DNA of 64,000 nt from Opitutaceae bacterium (GTDB taxonomy: Bacteria > Verrucomicrobiota > Verrucomicrobiia > Opitutales > Opitutaceae), in contig JAEUGY010000018.1 in the NCBI GenBank assembly GCA_016794625.1, forward strand, positions 124,001 through 188,000, written 5' to 3'. The notes under the pieces are model-generated. The model made no database searches, was not told where the DNA came from, and saw only the letters and a program-made list of their open reading frames with translations. Position numbers and translations under genes: made by a program. This document shows, one piece after another, positions 1-9,600 of this stretch (position 1 is the stretch's first letter; each line of letters starts with the position of its first letter).

Positions 1-164
1 CACCGGTAGGTGAAGGCCAGTGCGGGGACAAAGACGGCGACCAAGGCGTTTTCCAGCAGCCAGTCATGCGGGTAATGGGCGCCGATACCGGAGAATATGA
101 CGACCACGGCGAAAATGCCGCCGAGGACCATCAGGAGGCGCAGCGGGGGGATGCGGCGAAGCAT
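1..164 (-). CDS. DUF2238 (YjdF-type) membrane protein, N-terminal fragment
   Basis: Only the first 54 codons lie inside the window; the gene runs off the left edge. The protein starts MLRRIPPLRL, has one hydrophobic helix (about residues 8-27), then reads HYPHDWLLENALVAVF, which is the characteristic early motif of DUF2238/YjdF inner-membrane proteins. A second membrane segment begins at once (VAVFVPALAF) and the fragment ends TYR, as in that family. The ATG at 162-164 is the only reasonable start. The function of the family is unknown. It is transcribed divergently from the oxidoreductase at 359, with 194 bp between them that presumably hold both promoters; I see no clear boxes there. Family call fairly sure despite the truncation. 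Confidence 0.75.
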   Translation of the reverse strand, partial: MLRRIPPLRLLMVLGGIFAVVVIFSGIGAHYPHDWLLENALVAVFVPALAFTYR

Positions 165-358
165 GGTAGAACGGTCTTCGAGCCTTCGGGCGACGTCAAT
201 CCACCGCCGCGGACCGGGCCGGAGCACCCGTGGGTCCGGATGGCGGCCGGGTGCCGACCGGTCCCGGAGGCAGCTGGTCAAGATGGGCGTGCTCAACGTT
301 TGCCAACACCGCGCAAGCGGCGCTTGAGCCGAAGGGGAGCTTGTACTCTAGTGTCGTC

Positions 359-1831
359 ATGGAATCACCCCAGCTGACGGATCGTCGCGCGTTCCTTAAA
401 ACGGTCTCTGTCGCCGGCGTAGGCCTGGCCTTGGGCACCCCGGCGGCCACGGCTCAGTCGGCCCCGCGCCGCCGCCGCTATGCCATTGTCGGCGTGGGCT
501 CGCGCAGCCGGATGTACCAGGATGCGATCGAAAAGACGTATGCCCAGCATGCCGAGCTGGTGGCGATTTGTGACCTGAACCCGGGGCGTCTGGGGGGCGC
601 GGCGAAGCGCTCGACCGCGAACGGGGCGACGCCGCCGGCCACCTATGCACACACGGCTTTCGATCGCATGGTGGCGGAGAAGAAGCCCGAGGTCGTGATC
701 GTCACGACCGTCGACGCCACGCACGATGACTACATTGTGCGGGCGATGGAGCTCGGCTGCGATGTCGTCACCGAAAAGCCGATGACCACGACGCCGGAAA
801 AGTGCCAGCGCATCCTCGATGCCCGGGCGCGCACGGGCCGGGCCTGTCGCGTGCTTTTCAATTACCGCTATTCGCCTCCACGCACCCAGGTGAAGGATCT
901 GCTCATGTCGGGTGAAATCGGCGACGTCTTGTCGGTCGATTTTCACTGGCTGCTCAACACCAGTCATGGAGCGGATTACTTCCGCCGGTGGCACGGTCAG
1001 AAGAAAAACTCCGGCGGCCTGATGGTGCACAAGGCGACGCATCATTTCGACCTCGTCAACTGGTGGCTGGGGGCCGTGCCCGTCTCGGTCACGGCGACGG
1101 GCAAACGGGCGTTCTACACGCCGGCCATGGCCAAGCGCTTCGGCCTCACCGGCCCGCACGAGCGCTGTCATACCTGTCCGGAAAAGTCCAAGTGCGGCTT
1201 CTACATGAATCTGGCCGAAAACCGCGGTCTGAAGGAGCTCTACCTCGATCATGAGTCGCACGACGGCTATTTCCGCGACCGCTGCGTGTTCCGTCCCGAG
1301 ATCGACATTGAGGACACAATGAATGTGGTGGTCGGATACGATAGTGGCGCGACCCTGAGCTACTCGCTCAACGCCTTCAACGCCTGGGAGGGCTATACCA
1401 TCGCATTCAACGGCACCCTTGGTCGGATCGAGCACACCATTGTCGAGCAGGTCTACGTCAACGGCACCGATTCGGTGCAGGGCGGCATCGCCGAGAAGGG
1501 CGTGCGCACCCGGGTGATTCCGCTGCGCGGCGCGCCGCGCGACATCGAGCCCTGGAGCGGAACCGGTTCCCATGGCGGCGGCGACAAACTGATGTTGGAC
1601 GAACTTTTTCTGCCGCAGCCTCCCGCCGACAAGTACCTCCGGGCGGCCGACGAGCGCGCGGGGGCCTACTCCATGCTGATCGGCGCCTCGGCCAACCGGT
1701 GTTTTGCGACCGGCCAACCTGTGGATGTCACCCGCCTCGTGACCGGGCTCAAGCGCCCCGAGTATGCGCCCATGCCGAGTTCGACCGGGCCGCTGCCGAT
1801 GCCGGCGCGGGCCGGATTACGTTCGGGCTAA
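359..1831 (+). CDS. Tat-exported Gfo/Idh/MocA family oxidoreductase
   Basis: A 490-residue NAD(P)-dependent sugar or inositol dehydrogenase-like protein. The N-terminus has a twin-arginine signal (DRRAFLKTVSVAGVGLALG, residues 7-25) followed by a small-residue cleavage region, so it should act in the periplasm; Gfo-type enzymes can carry their cofactor out by Tat. A Rossmann start (RYAIVGVGSRSRM) follows the signal and the diagnostic EKP motif is present (DVVTEKPMTT). The C-terminal half is the usual Gfo/Idh/MocA alpha-beta domain. A small cysteine cluster (HERCHTCPEKSKCGFY) is unusual for the family and could bind metal. An in-frame upstream extension to 230 exists, but the ATG at 359 gives the proper Tat signal. 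Its stop overlaps the stop of the convergent minus-strand gene by 4 bp. Substrate unknown. Confidence 0.88.
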   Translation: MESPQLTDRRAFLKTVSVAGVGLALGTPAATAQSAPRRRRYAIVGVGSRSRMYQDAIEKTYAQHAELVAICDLNPGRLGGAAKRSTANGATPPATYAHTAFDRMVAEKKPEVVIVTTVDATHDDYIVRAMELGCDVVTEKPMTTTPEKCQRILDARARTGRACRVLFNYRYSPPRTQVKDLLMSGEIGDVLSVDFHWLLNTSHGADYFRRWHGQKKNSGGLMVHKATHHFDLVNWWLGAVPVSVTATGKRAFYTPAMAKRFGLTGPHERCHTCPEKSKCGFYMNLAENRGLKELYLDHESHDGYFRDRCVFRPEIDIEDTMNVVVGYDSGATLSYSLNAFNAWEGYTIAFNGTLGRIEHTIVEQVYVNGTDSVQGGIAEKGVRTRVIPLRGAPRDIEPWSGTGSHGGGDKLMLDELFLPQPPADKYLRAADERAGAYSMLIGASANRCFATGQPVDVTRLVTGLKRPEYAPMPSSTGPLPMPARAGLRSG

Positions 1832-3633
1832 ATCGAAGGACTCCCGCCGGCCGGCGCGGCGGGCGTCGTCGGCGGAAGGTCGGTCAGGGTGCGGAGAAAC
1901 GCCACCAGGGCGCGCTGATCCTCGGCTGACAGGCCGAGTCCGGCGTCGGGGTGTTTGGCGAGATTGGGATCAAGGGTCGCGCTCCGGCGCACGCCATGGT
2001 CGTAGTGCGCGACCACGTCCTCCAGCGTGGCGAAACGGCCGTCGTGACCATAGGGCGCGGTCAGGGCGACATTGCGCAACGACGGGGTCTTGAACCGGCC
2101 CAGGTCCGACGTGACCCCCGTGACCCCGGCCCGACCCGGGTCGCCTGGAACCAGGTCCAGCCCGTTGTTCCGCCAGACCGAGTCGGTGAAGAGGCGCCCG
2201 CCGTGGCAGTGAAAACAGTCGCCGCCCCGACGACCCCGAGCAGGGTCGGACTCCAGGGCGAAGAGTTCGAATCCACGCTGTTCCTCCGCCGTAAGCGTGG
2301 CTCGACCCTCGACAGCACGGTCGAAGGTGGAGTCCGCCGCCACCAGGGACAGGAGAAACTGCTCCAGGGCGAGGGTGGCCCGCTCCACCGTGAGCTCCGG
2401 TGAGCCAAACGCGGCTGTGACCCGCGTGCGCACGGTGGGGTCCCTGGACAGCACCGCGACCGCGGCGGTCGGGTCGCCGTGCATCTCGTCCTCGTGCACC
2501 CAGGCGGCCAACGCCTGGTCGCGCAAGCGCGTCTGGCGGCCATCCCACCCGTAGGTCGCACTCCAGGCGAGGTTGAACAGCGGCATGGCATTGCGCTTCC
2601 CGGGCCGACCCTCGGCGCCGAGGCTGACGGCCACCGTGTCACTGAACGCGTGGGCGGCGTTATGGCAGCTGGCGCAGGACTGGTTGCCGGGCCCCGAGAG
2701 ACGAGGATCGCGGAACAGCGCCGCGCCCAGGGCGATGCCCTCTTGGGTCAAGGCATTGTCGGTCGGGAGCGCGGGCTGGGGAAACCCAGCGGGCACCACG
2801 AAGGCGTAAGGCGTGGCCGCGGCGCCGGCGGTGACCGTCGAAGCGTCCCCGGTGGTGGAGACCGGCCGAGGGGGCGTGCGCGGACCGGAGGACAGCCAGA
2901 ACCAGGCGCGCTCGAGCGAGTTGGCGAGCTGCGGGGCCAGAAGATCGCCGGGCGAGGAGTGGGTCGATTCACCGGCATCGCCGGCCTGCAGCGGGTGGGC
3001 GGCGAGCACCCGGGCGAGGTTGAGCGCGAGGGAAATGCCGGTGTCGCCGCGCACGTCATAGCGGGCCTGGAAGCGTACCGCCATGACGCGTTCGTCGGTG
3101 GCGAGATGATAGAGAAATCCCCGTTGAGTGGCGCCGTCGAGCCAGGTTCCCTCCAGGGCAGCGAAGACGTATCCACCCTGCCAGTTCCAATGCAGACCAT
3201 TGACCAGCGGATTGAGCGCGTGCCCGGCCGGCCACCGGCCCGGATCGCCGTGGTTCACTCCCGGAGCGAGGCCGATCCGGAACTCCAGGCCCGCGTAGTC
3301 CCCGTCCGGAACCCCATGGAGCGTGAAGGCGAGCCGGCCGCTCTCCGCATCCAGGGCGCCAAACTGGCCCTCAAGCCGCACGGCGTCGCCGTTGGCACGC
3401 ACGAGAGTCACCTCGGAAAGCAGGGCGGCGAAGCGAGTGAAGCGCAGGACCTGGCCGGCGTCGTTTGTGACCGCGGCGGAGGGCACGGTGAGTGCCTCCT
3501 GCCGCCACCGCGGTTCCACCATGAGGGTCAGCTCCGCTCCGGCGAGCGAGCCGCTGGCGACGAACCAGAGACCGACCAGTCCACCGAGGCGGCGACCGAT
3601 CTGAGCGAGACCGCGGAAGGTGAGCGGGCCCAT
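1828..3633 (-). CDS. MbnP-MbnH fusion: copper-binding domain joined to di-heme peroxidase
   Basis: About 601 residues. After a signal peptide (GLWFVASGSLAGAE), residues ~30-210 match an MbnP-like domain, including the WxW region LHWNWQGGYVF (W149, W151); in studied MbnP a tryptophan is oxidised to kynurenine and the protein binds copper. Residues ~280-590 form an MbnH/CcpA-type di-heme peroxidase with two c-heme sites, CASCH (C320, C323, H324) and CFHCH (C473, C476, H477). MbnH is the enzyme that oxidises MbnP, and the two are normally separate neighbouring genes; here enzyme and substrate form one chain. The gene follows the YHYH gene with almost no gap. Start choice: the ATG at 3633 lies 5 bp after that gene's stop; a TTG at 3642 would overlap it by 4 bp. 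Family call strong, copper role inferred. Confidence 0.85.
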   Translation of the reverse strand: MGPLTFRGLAQIGRRLGGLVGLWFVASGSLAGAELTLMVEPRWRQEALTVPSAAVTNDAGQVLRFTRFAALLSEVTLVRANGDAVRLEGQFGALDAESGRLAFTLHGVPDGDYAGLEFRIGLAPGVNHGDPGRWPAGHALNPLVNGLHWNWQGGYVFAALEGTWLDGATQRGFLYHLATDERVMAVRFQARYDVRGDTGISLALNLARVLAAHPLQAGDAGESTHSSPGDLLAPQLANSLERAWFWLSSGPRTPPRPVSTTGDASTVTAGAAATPYAFVVPAGFPQPALPTDNALTQEGIALGAALFRDPRLSGPGNQSCASCHNAAHAFSDTVAVSLGAEGRPGKRNAMPLFNLAWSATYGWDGRQTRLRDQALAAWVHEDEMHGDPTAAVAVLSRDPTVRTRVTAAFGSPELTVERATLALEQFLLSLVAADSTFDRAVEGRATLTAEEQRGFELFALESDPARGRRGGDCFHCHGGRLFTDSVWRNNGLDLVPGDPGRAGVTGVTSDLGRFKTPSLRNVALTAPYGHDGRFATLEDVVAHYDHGVRRSATLDPNLAKHPDAGLGLSAEDQRALVAFLRTLTDLPPTTPAAPAGGSPSI

Positions 3634-3638
3634 GGCGA

Positions 3639-5972
3639 TCAATTGACGACGTACAACTCGATCAGCGCCGTGCCGGTGGTGCCGCCGGCGCCACTCACGC
3701 TGGCGGTGTAGGCTCCGGCCGCGAGATCGACCAGCAGGGCCGCGTCGAGGCTGCCGGCGGGCAGGGCAAACGCCCCGGTGCGACTCGCGGCCGCCGCGAG
3801 GGCGCCGGCCTGGGCATCCGATGACCAGTTGTCGTTGGTGGCGAGTGCGCGGGAGCCGGAGAACAGGGTGAGCTGCGGGTCGGCCAGCACCCCGGAGACG
3901 CCAAACCCGCCCAGGGTCGGGCCCACGGCGCGGATCAGCAGCTTGAGGGTGCCGGAGCCGCGGATGACAAAGCCCGGAATGAGCCCGTTTTCGCCGGTGC
4001 CGGCGAAGGCCCGGGTGCTGGCGTTGACGAGGACGGTTTCAGGCGTGCCGCTGTCGGCGTCATACACCTCGAGCAGGGCGACACCGCTGCCGCTGCCTGC
4101 GCCGACCGGGGTAGTGTACGCTCCGGGTGCGAGTGTGGCCGTGAGCGCCGCGTCGCGGCTGCCGCTGGTCAAGGCAAACGCCCCGGTGGCGGCGAACCAC
4201 GGGGCGTCCGCGGCCTGCCAGTTGTCGTTGGTGGCAAGGGTGACGCCGCCCGCGACGAGCGAGAGCGTGGGATCGGGCACGGCGCCCGCGACCCCAAAAC
4301 CGGTCAGACCCGGTCCGACCGCGCGGACCAGCATGGCCTTGCTGGCTGGACCGCGGAGCACAAAACCCGCGACCGGCGTGCCTGCACTGCCACCGAGCAG
4401 GGCACGGGTGGCGATATTGACGAGCCGCGCCGTGCCGGTGGAGCCCACCTCGTAGGCGGCGCTGCCCGTGCCGTTCACCCCGAGAAGGCCGCCGGTGCCG
4501 CGCGTATCATAGGTGGCGACCGCGGTGAGCGTGACCCGATAGTAGGCCGCTTCCGTCGTTGTCCGGTGCGTGGTGGTTGCCCCCTCGCTGGTCACGCCGC
4601 TGACGAGCGGGACAAACGTGACATTGTCCGCCGAGGTGGCGACAGCATACGTACCACCTTCCACCGAATCCCAGCTTACGACCACCTCCGCACCACTCCG
4701 GGTAGCGGTGACGACGATGGCCGAAGCCTGACCACCGCGCGAGACTTCGGTCACCGTTTCATTGATCGCCGTCACGGCTCCCCCGGAAGGCGTGCCGTAG
4801 AACCAACGACCGATCGTGTAGGGAAACCGAGGCGTGCCGTCCGACTCGATCGTGACAAAGTAGGCATAGGTGCCGCCCGGGAACTCCGGGGTCACGCAGA
4901 AACGTCCATTGTACAGGTCGAGATCGAAGTCGGTTCCCTGCGTCTTTCCCAGATGACCGAGGTAGTCGTAGTCTTCGATGTAGGTTCCAAGTGGATAGGC
5001 CGGGCCGACGACGGGCCCGTGCAGGTTCGAGGCGAGCGTGGCGCTGCGATTCTGGGCGGTGGCGGCCCAGGCGGGCAGGCTCGTGCGCCCGGTCGTGGCG
5101 AGTGCGGTGGTGCCCTGCGTGCCGTCGCGACGGACGTAGCCAGGTGTCATCCGGCGGATGACAGTGGCCGGATCCAGCGGCGAGGCGTAACCATAGGGAC
5201 CGTACAGCGGATGACCGTCCGCCATCCAGCCGAGGATGGGAGAGTGGGCGGTGGGCGGACCCGACCGTTCGCTGTAGCCGGATCCGGAGGCCACGGTGTC
5301 GACATGATCGTTCAGTCGGGCCCGTAGCGCGGGCATGTTGGCGTGGTAGTGGTAGGTGGCGCCGGCCTGGTGGGCGAAGGCGGAGTCGAACGTGACGCCC
5401 TCGTTGACGTATGCGTCGCGGTTCCAGACGCCGTCGCCGCGCAATCCATTGACCGGAGAGCCGTCGGTTCCGCTGGCGTTGGCGTACGAGAAGGTGTCGC
5501 GGTTGTCGAAGAGCGCCACGCCGTCGACCGAGAATCCGATCGTGCCATTGCCCGTCAGCGTCTTCGTGGCCGGCACGACGGGGGTGCGCGGGATCCGGTA
5601 GAGCACGTTGGTGTTGGCCGGGTAGTTGGGGAACGCCTGCGTGCGGGTGGCGTTGAGGTACCACGGGCCGAGTGTATGGTATCCCAGGCCGGATGACCGA
5701 AGGTAGACCCAGGAGGCCGAGGAGGACACCTGCTGCACGCCTGCGTAGGTGGGGGTGGACTGGGTGCCCTGGCCGCGACTCCAGGTGGTGACCGCAGTGC
5801 CGGCGGTCCGGGCGGCGTCCGAGGTGTAGAGACGCGCGTAAAGACGCGAGGGGGAGAGCAGCCAACTCGTGAGGCGGGGATCCGTGGAGGTGGTCTGAGC
5901 CGACAAGGATCCGGGCAGGCTGCCGGTGGCGAGTAGCAGGCCTGGAAGGAGGGAGAAGGATCGTAGGGTCAT
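3639..5972 (-). CDS. Secreted YHYH-domain protein with two C-terminal surface modules
   Basis: About 777 residues. The signal peptide MTLRSFSLLPGLLLATGSLPGSLSAQ sets the start at 5972; the longer frame upstream to 6155 lacks one. Residues ~30-400 form the YHYH region, with ATYHYHANMP and the following GHPLYGPYGY motif. Residues ~430-530 look fibronectin-like (VVVSWDSVEGGTYAVATSADN). The C-terminus carries two ~110-residue copies of a module built around LVRAVGPGLTGFGV, DP.LSL and TNDNW, also found in pairs at the end of the giant protein at 6620-13897. YHYH proteins have no settled function. Co-transcription with the MbnP-MbnH fusion suggests a joint role in the envelope, possibly with copper; that is inference. 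Confidence 0.82.
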   Translation of the reverse strand: MTLRSFSLLPGLLLATGSLPGSLSAQTTSTDPRLTSWLLSPSRLYARLYTSDAARTAGTAVTTWSRGQGTQSTPTYAGVQQVSSSASWVYLRSSGLGYHTLGPWYLNATRTQAFPNYPANTNVLYRIPRTPVVPATKTLTGNGTIGFSVDGVALFDNRDTFSYANASGTDGSPVNGLRGDGVWNRDAYVNEGVTFDSAFAHQAGATYHYHANMPALRARLNDHVDTVASGSGYSERSGPPTAHSPILGWMADGHPLYGPYGYASPLDPATVIRRMTPGYVRRDGTQGTTALATTGRTSLPAWAATAQNRSATLASNLHGPVVGPAYPLGTYIEDYDYLGHLGKTQGTDFDLDLYNGRFCVTPEFPGGTYAYFVTIESDGTPRFPYTIGRWFYGTPSGGAVTAINETVTEVSRGGQASAIVVTATRSGAEVVVSWDSVEGGTYAVATSADNVTFVPLVSGVTSEGATTTHRTTTEAAYYRVTLTAVATYDTRGTGGLLGVNGTGSAAYEVGSTGTARLVNIATRALLGGSAGTPVAGFVLRGPASKAMLVRAVGPGLTGFGVAGAVPDPTLSLVAGGVTLATNDNWQAADAPWFAATGAFALTSGSRDAALTATLAPGAYTTPVGAGSGSGVALLEVYDADSGTPETVLVNASTRAFAGTGENGLIPGFVIRGSGTLKLLIRAVGPTLGGFGVSGVLADPQLTLFSGSRALATNDNWSSDAQAGALAAAASRTGAFALPAGSLDAALLVDLAAGAYTASVSGAGGTTGTALIELYVVN

Positions 5973-6216
5973 GTGGGAATGACCGATGAAACCACGACCC
6001 TGTAAGTCCTTTGTGTGAGGAGGAGCGAGATTTGTTAAGACCGGGTAAACCGCAGGCAGGAGAACGGAGGAAGCCGCTGCACGAATCCCGGGGATTGCGG
6101 CTTCGAGTTGGCCATGCTCAGCAAAGACAAAATCCGGCCAACAAGGCGCCTCCATCTCCGGGGCTTATTCCGCTCCGTGGCGGGTTTGGACCGGCCGGGG
6201 GAGGGACGGACGGTGC

Positions 6217-6262
6217 GGGACCAAGGGTCCCGTCGCGGCCTCGGCGAGGCCGCCGACAAGGG
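6217..6262 (+). repeat. Two-hairpin repeat, half element (type B)
   Basis: GGGACC-AAG-GGTCCC is followed by GTC and then GCGGCCTC-GGC-GAGGCCGC. The usual tail has decayed. Same architecture as the copies at 38101-38150 and 52921-52967. Confidence 0.7.
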
Positions 6263-6282
6263 TTGCCCGCAGGGCGGATGGC

Positions 6283-6425
6283 TGGAGGGCGTCGCTCCGT
6301 CGACGCCGGTTGCGCGTGGCGATCCCATTGCGGTCCAACGTGGGTTTACGCTTCGCCGACAAACGAGCCGGCGCGGGAAGGCCGTTTGCGTCCCCGCGGC
6401 GCCGACGGAGCGGCGCCCTCCAACG
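6283..6425. repeat. Paired palindromic element (type C ends, ~143 bp)
   Basis: The left end reads TGGAGGGCGTC-GCTCC-GTCGACGCC; the right end is the inverted counterpart, GGCGCC-GACGGAGC-GGCGCC followed by CTCCAACG. The ends share the TTGGAGGGCG outer sequence and each folds into a hairpin, so the unit has inverted ends like a small non-autonomous element. It sits between the giant protein and the YHYH gene in a 647-bp stretch with no gene that I can support. Confidence 0.65.
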
Positions 6426-6494
6426 CACCAGAACCGTCGGTTCCATCGCTGGTCGGTTTCCTCTTGAGTCCTTCTCGTTGGGTTGACGCACGAT

Positions 6495-6568
6495 CCGCGG
6501 CCTCAGCGAGGCCACCTCCAACGGAGGGGATGTATCTCTGTTGGAGGTGGGGTCGCGGACCCCGCGGA
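6495..6568. repeat. Abutting type B and type A repeat ends
   Basis: A type B end (GCGGCCTC-AGC-GAGGCC then ACCTCCAACGGAGG) is followed 10 bp later by a type A end in the opposite sense (TTGGAGGTGGGGTC, GCG, GACCCC). The two tails face each other and form a long palindrome. It lies 50 bp past the 3' end of the giant protein gene, where its hairpins could help end transcription. Confidence 0.7.
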
Positions 6569-6619
6569 GACGGGCGTTGCGATGACGGGGGCAGCGGGCG
6601 GTAGGATGCGGGGCGTCGA

Positions 6620-9600
6620 CTAGGGCTGTAGTTCGTAGACTTCGACGAGGGCTTCGCCGGTGCCGCCGTCGGCGCCGCGCACCTGGATGGTGTAGCCTCC
6701 AGGCGGCAGGGTGACCACGAGCGCGGCGTCCTTGCTGCCGTCGACCAAGGCGAAGGCGCCCACGCGGGCGAACTGCGCAGCGAGGGACGGCGACCAGGAG
6801 TCGTTCTCTTCGATCTTCGTCGCACCCGAATAAACCTCGAGTTTGGGATCGGCGAGCACGCCCGGCACGCCGAACGCTGCGAGGGTGGGGCCGACGGCGC
6901 GGATGACGACGGTCTTGCCGCTCGTGCCGGCGATGGTGATGCCGGCAATGAGGATATCGCCGCCCGTGCCCACGCGGTTGCGGGCGGAGACATTGGTCAG
7001 TCGGGCCGTGTTGCCGGAACCGGCGTCGTAGCCTTCCACCAGGACACCGCCCGCGGACTGACCGCTGATCTGCACGGTCCTTCCCCCCTGGACGGATCGC
7101 ACGAGCGCTGCATCCTTGCTGTCCCCCGGCAGCGCGAATGCGCCGACGGAAGCGAAGGCCGTGAGCAGAGGTGAGCCGCCGCCCCAGTTGTCGTTGGCCT
7201 CGATCTGCACGCTGCCGTCATAGAGCGCGAGGCGTGGATCAGGCATGGTGTCGGGCACGCCGAACGCGGCCAGGCCCGGACCCACGGCGCGCACGAGGAT
7301 GGGCTTCTCGCCGCCCGACATTGTAAGACCGACGAAAAGCGTCTGTTCGGCCGCCAGTGTGGTCCGGACCGAAACATTGCTGATCCGGCTGGCGATGGCC
7401 GCATTGACGGTGAGCACCGCCGCCGGGGAGGTGACCGTGCCCGCCGCATTGCTCACGGTGACCGTGTAGCTGCCCTGGTCGGAGAGCTGGGCGGACGCAA
7501 TCGCGAGCGTGGCGGCCGTCGCCCCTGCCACGGGCGAACCATCCTTTGACCAGGCGTATGCGAGTGGAGCGGTGCCGCTCGCGACCACGGTGAACGCGGC
7601 CGGCTGGCCCTCGGTCACCGTCAGGCTGGCAGGCGGGGTGGTCAGCGTCGGAGCCACGGCGGCCGCCGACACCTGCAAGGTCGCGGTGCCGCTGGTGACG
7701 GAGCCCACGGCGTTGGTCACCACAACCGTGTAGGCCCCCGCGTCCGCCAGCCGGGTGGAACCCAGGGTGAACGTGGCAAGCGTGGCGCCAGCCAAGGGCA
7801 CGCCGTCGCGCCGCCACTGATAGGTCAAGGGTGCGGTGCCCGCGGCGGAAACGGTGAACGACACCGAGGCACCTTCCGTCACCGCCTGACTGACCGGGCC
7901 CTGCAGGATGGAGGGAGCGGTTGCGGCCGGGGTGACCGTGAGGGTGGCGGTCAGACTCGTGACCGTGCCCACCGCGTTGGTCACCGCCACCGAGTAGCCG
8001 CCGCCGTCGGACAGCTGCGCCTGCGCGAGCACAAACGACGAAGCGGTGGCGCCGGGGATGTTGGCGCCATTCTGTTTCCACTGGTACGTGAACGGCGGCG
8101 TGCCCGTGACCACCACACTCAAGGTCACACTCTGCCCGACGCTGACGGTCTGGCTCGACGGAGGCGTCAGGATGATCGGAGCAATCGGGGCCGGAGAAAC
8201 CGCGAGCGTGGCTCCGGCGCTGGTCACGGTGCCGGCGACATTGGTCACGGCCACGGTGTAAACGCCGGCGTTCGCCGCCTGCACCGCCGTGATCGAGAAG
8301 GTGGCCCCGGTGGCGCCCGCCACCGGCACTGCGTCACGGAACCACTGATACGTCAAAGGGGCGGTGCCCGCCGCGACCACGCCGAACGAGACCGGCTGGC
8401 CCGCGACGACGGTCAGGCCGACCGGCTGCGTGGTGATCGTCGGGGCGACCACCGCCGGGTTCACGGTCAGGACGGCGGCGGAGCTGGTGACGCTGCCGGC
8501 GGCGTTGGTGACGACGACCGTGTAGCTGCCTGCGTCAGACGCCTGGGTGGAGGGCAAGACCAGGCTGGCCGATGTCGCGCCGGGCAGAGTGACGCCTCCC
8601 TTGCTCCACTGGTAACTCAACGGCGCCGTGCCGCTGGCCACCACGGTGAACGTCGCCGATTGACCTGCCACCACCGTCTGGTTGAGCGGCTGGGTGGTGA
8701 TGACCGGCGCGGTGGCCGCTGCAGTCACGGTCAAGGTGGCCGCGGAACTGGTGACACTGCCGATGGCGTTGGTCACCACCACCGAGTAAGCGCCCGCCTG
8801 AGCCGGCTGCACATTGACAAAGGCGAGCGTGGCGGAGACGGCGCCGGGCAAATTGACGCCGTCCTTCCGCCATTGGAACGTGAACGGCGTGGTGCCCGAG
8901 ACGGCAACCGTGAAGACCGCGTTTTCACCGGTGGCGGCGGTGAAGGGAGCAGGCTGGGCCGTGATGCTGGGCGCGAGCAAGGCCACGCCGGACAGCGAAA
9001 GATTGATCAAGCCGGTCGCAGCGCCGAAGCCGTCGACGGCGATCCAGTACGTCGTGCCCCCGACCGCGTCGAAGGCGACCGCGCTCGTATCGACGCCGAT
9101 CGGACCGTCCTCGTCATTGAACGCCACGGTGGTCAGGCCGCCGACACTCGTACCCGTGTACACCGCCAGCAACGTGTCGAAGTTACTCCCGGCGGTGGAA
9201 ATCGCGACCCGGGTCGCGGACGGTGCCGTCCATTTCCACCAGACTGAGGTGCCGCCCGTCCAGGCCGCATGGTTGGGCTCGCCGGGCTCCTTGGTGGCAC
9301 CGGCGTTTGAACCACCCGACTGGACCGACAGTCCCGTCAGCTCGCTGGCCGCGGCGAACGCGTCGTTCACCGGCGGAGGGATGGCGTCCAGGGCCAGTCG
9401 GAAACTGCCGGAGGCGCCTTCGTAGCCATCGAGGGCAATCCAATAGGTGGTGCCGCCGGTGGCTGTGAAGTCGACGCGGCTGGATGTCTGCACCACCGTC
9501 TCGTCGTCGTTGGAGCCCAGGGAAACGAGGTTGGTGACACTCGTACCCGCGTAGATGGCGAGGGTGGTATCGAATGAACTGCCTTCCGTGGATACCGTCA

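Noticed and set aside
365..1717. 450-codon open frame antisense to the Gfo/Idh/MocA gene
   Set aside because: No recognisable domain; the sense protein is well supported.
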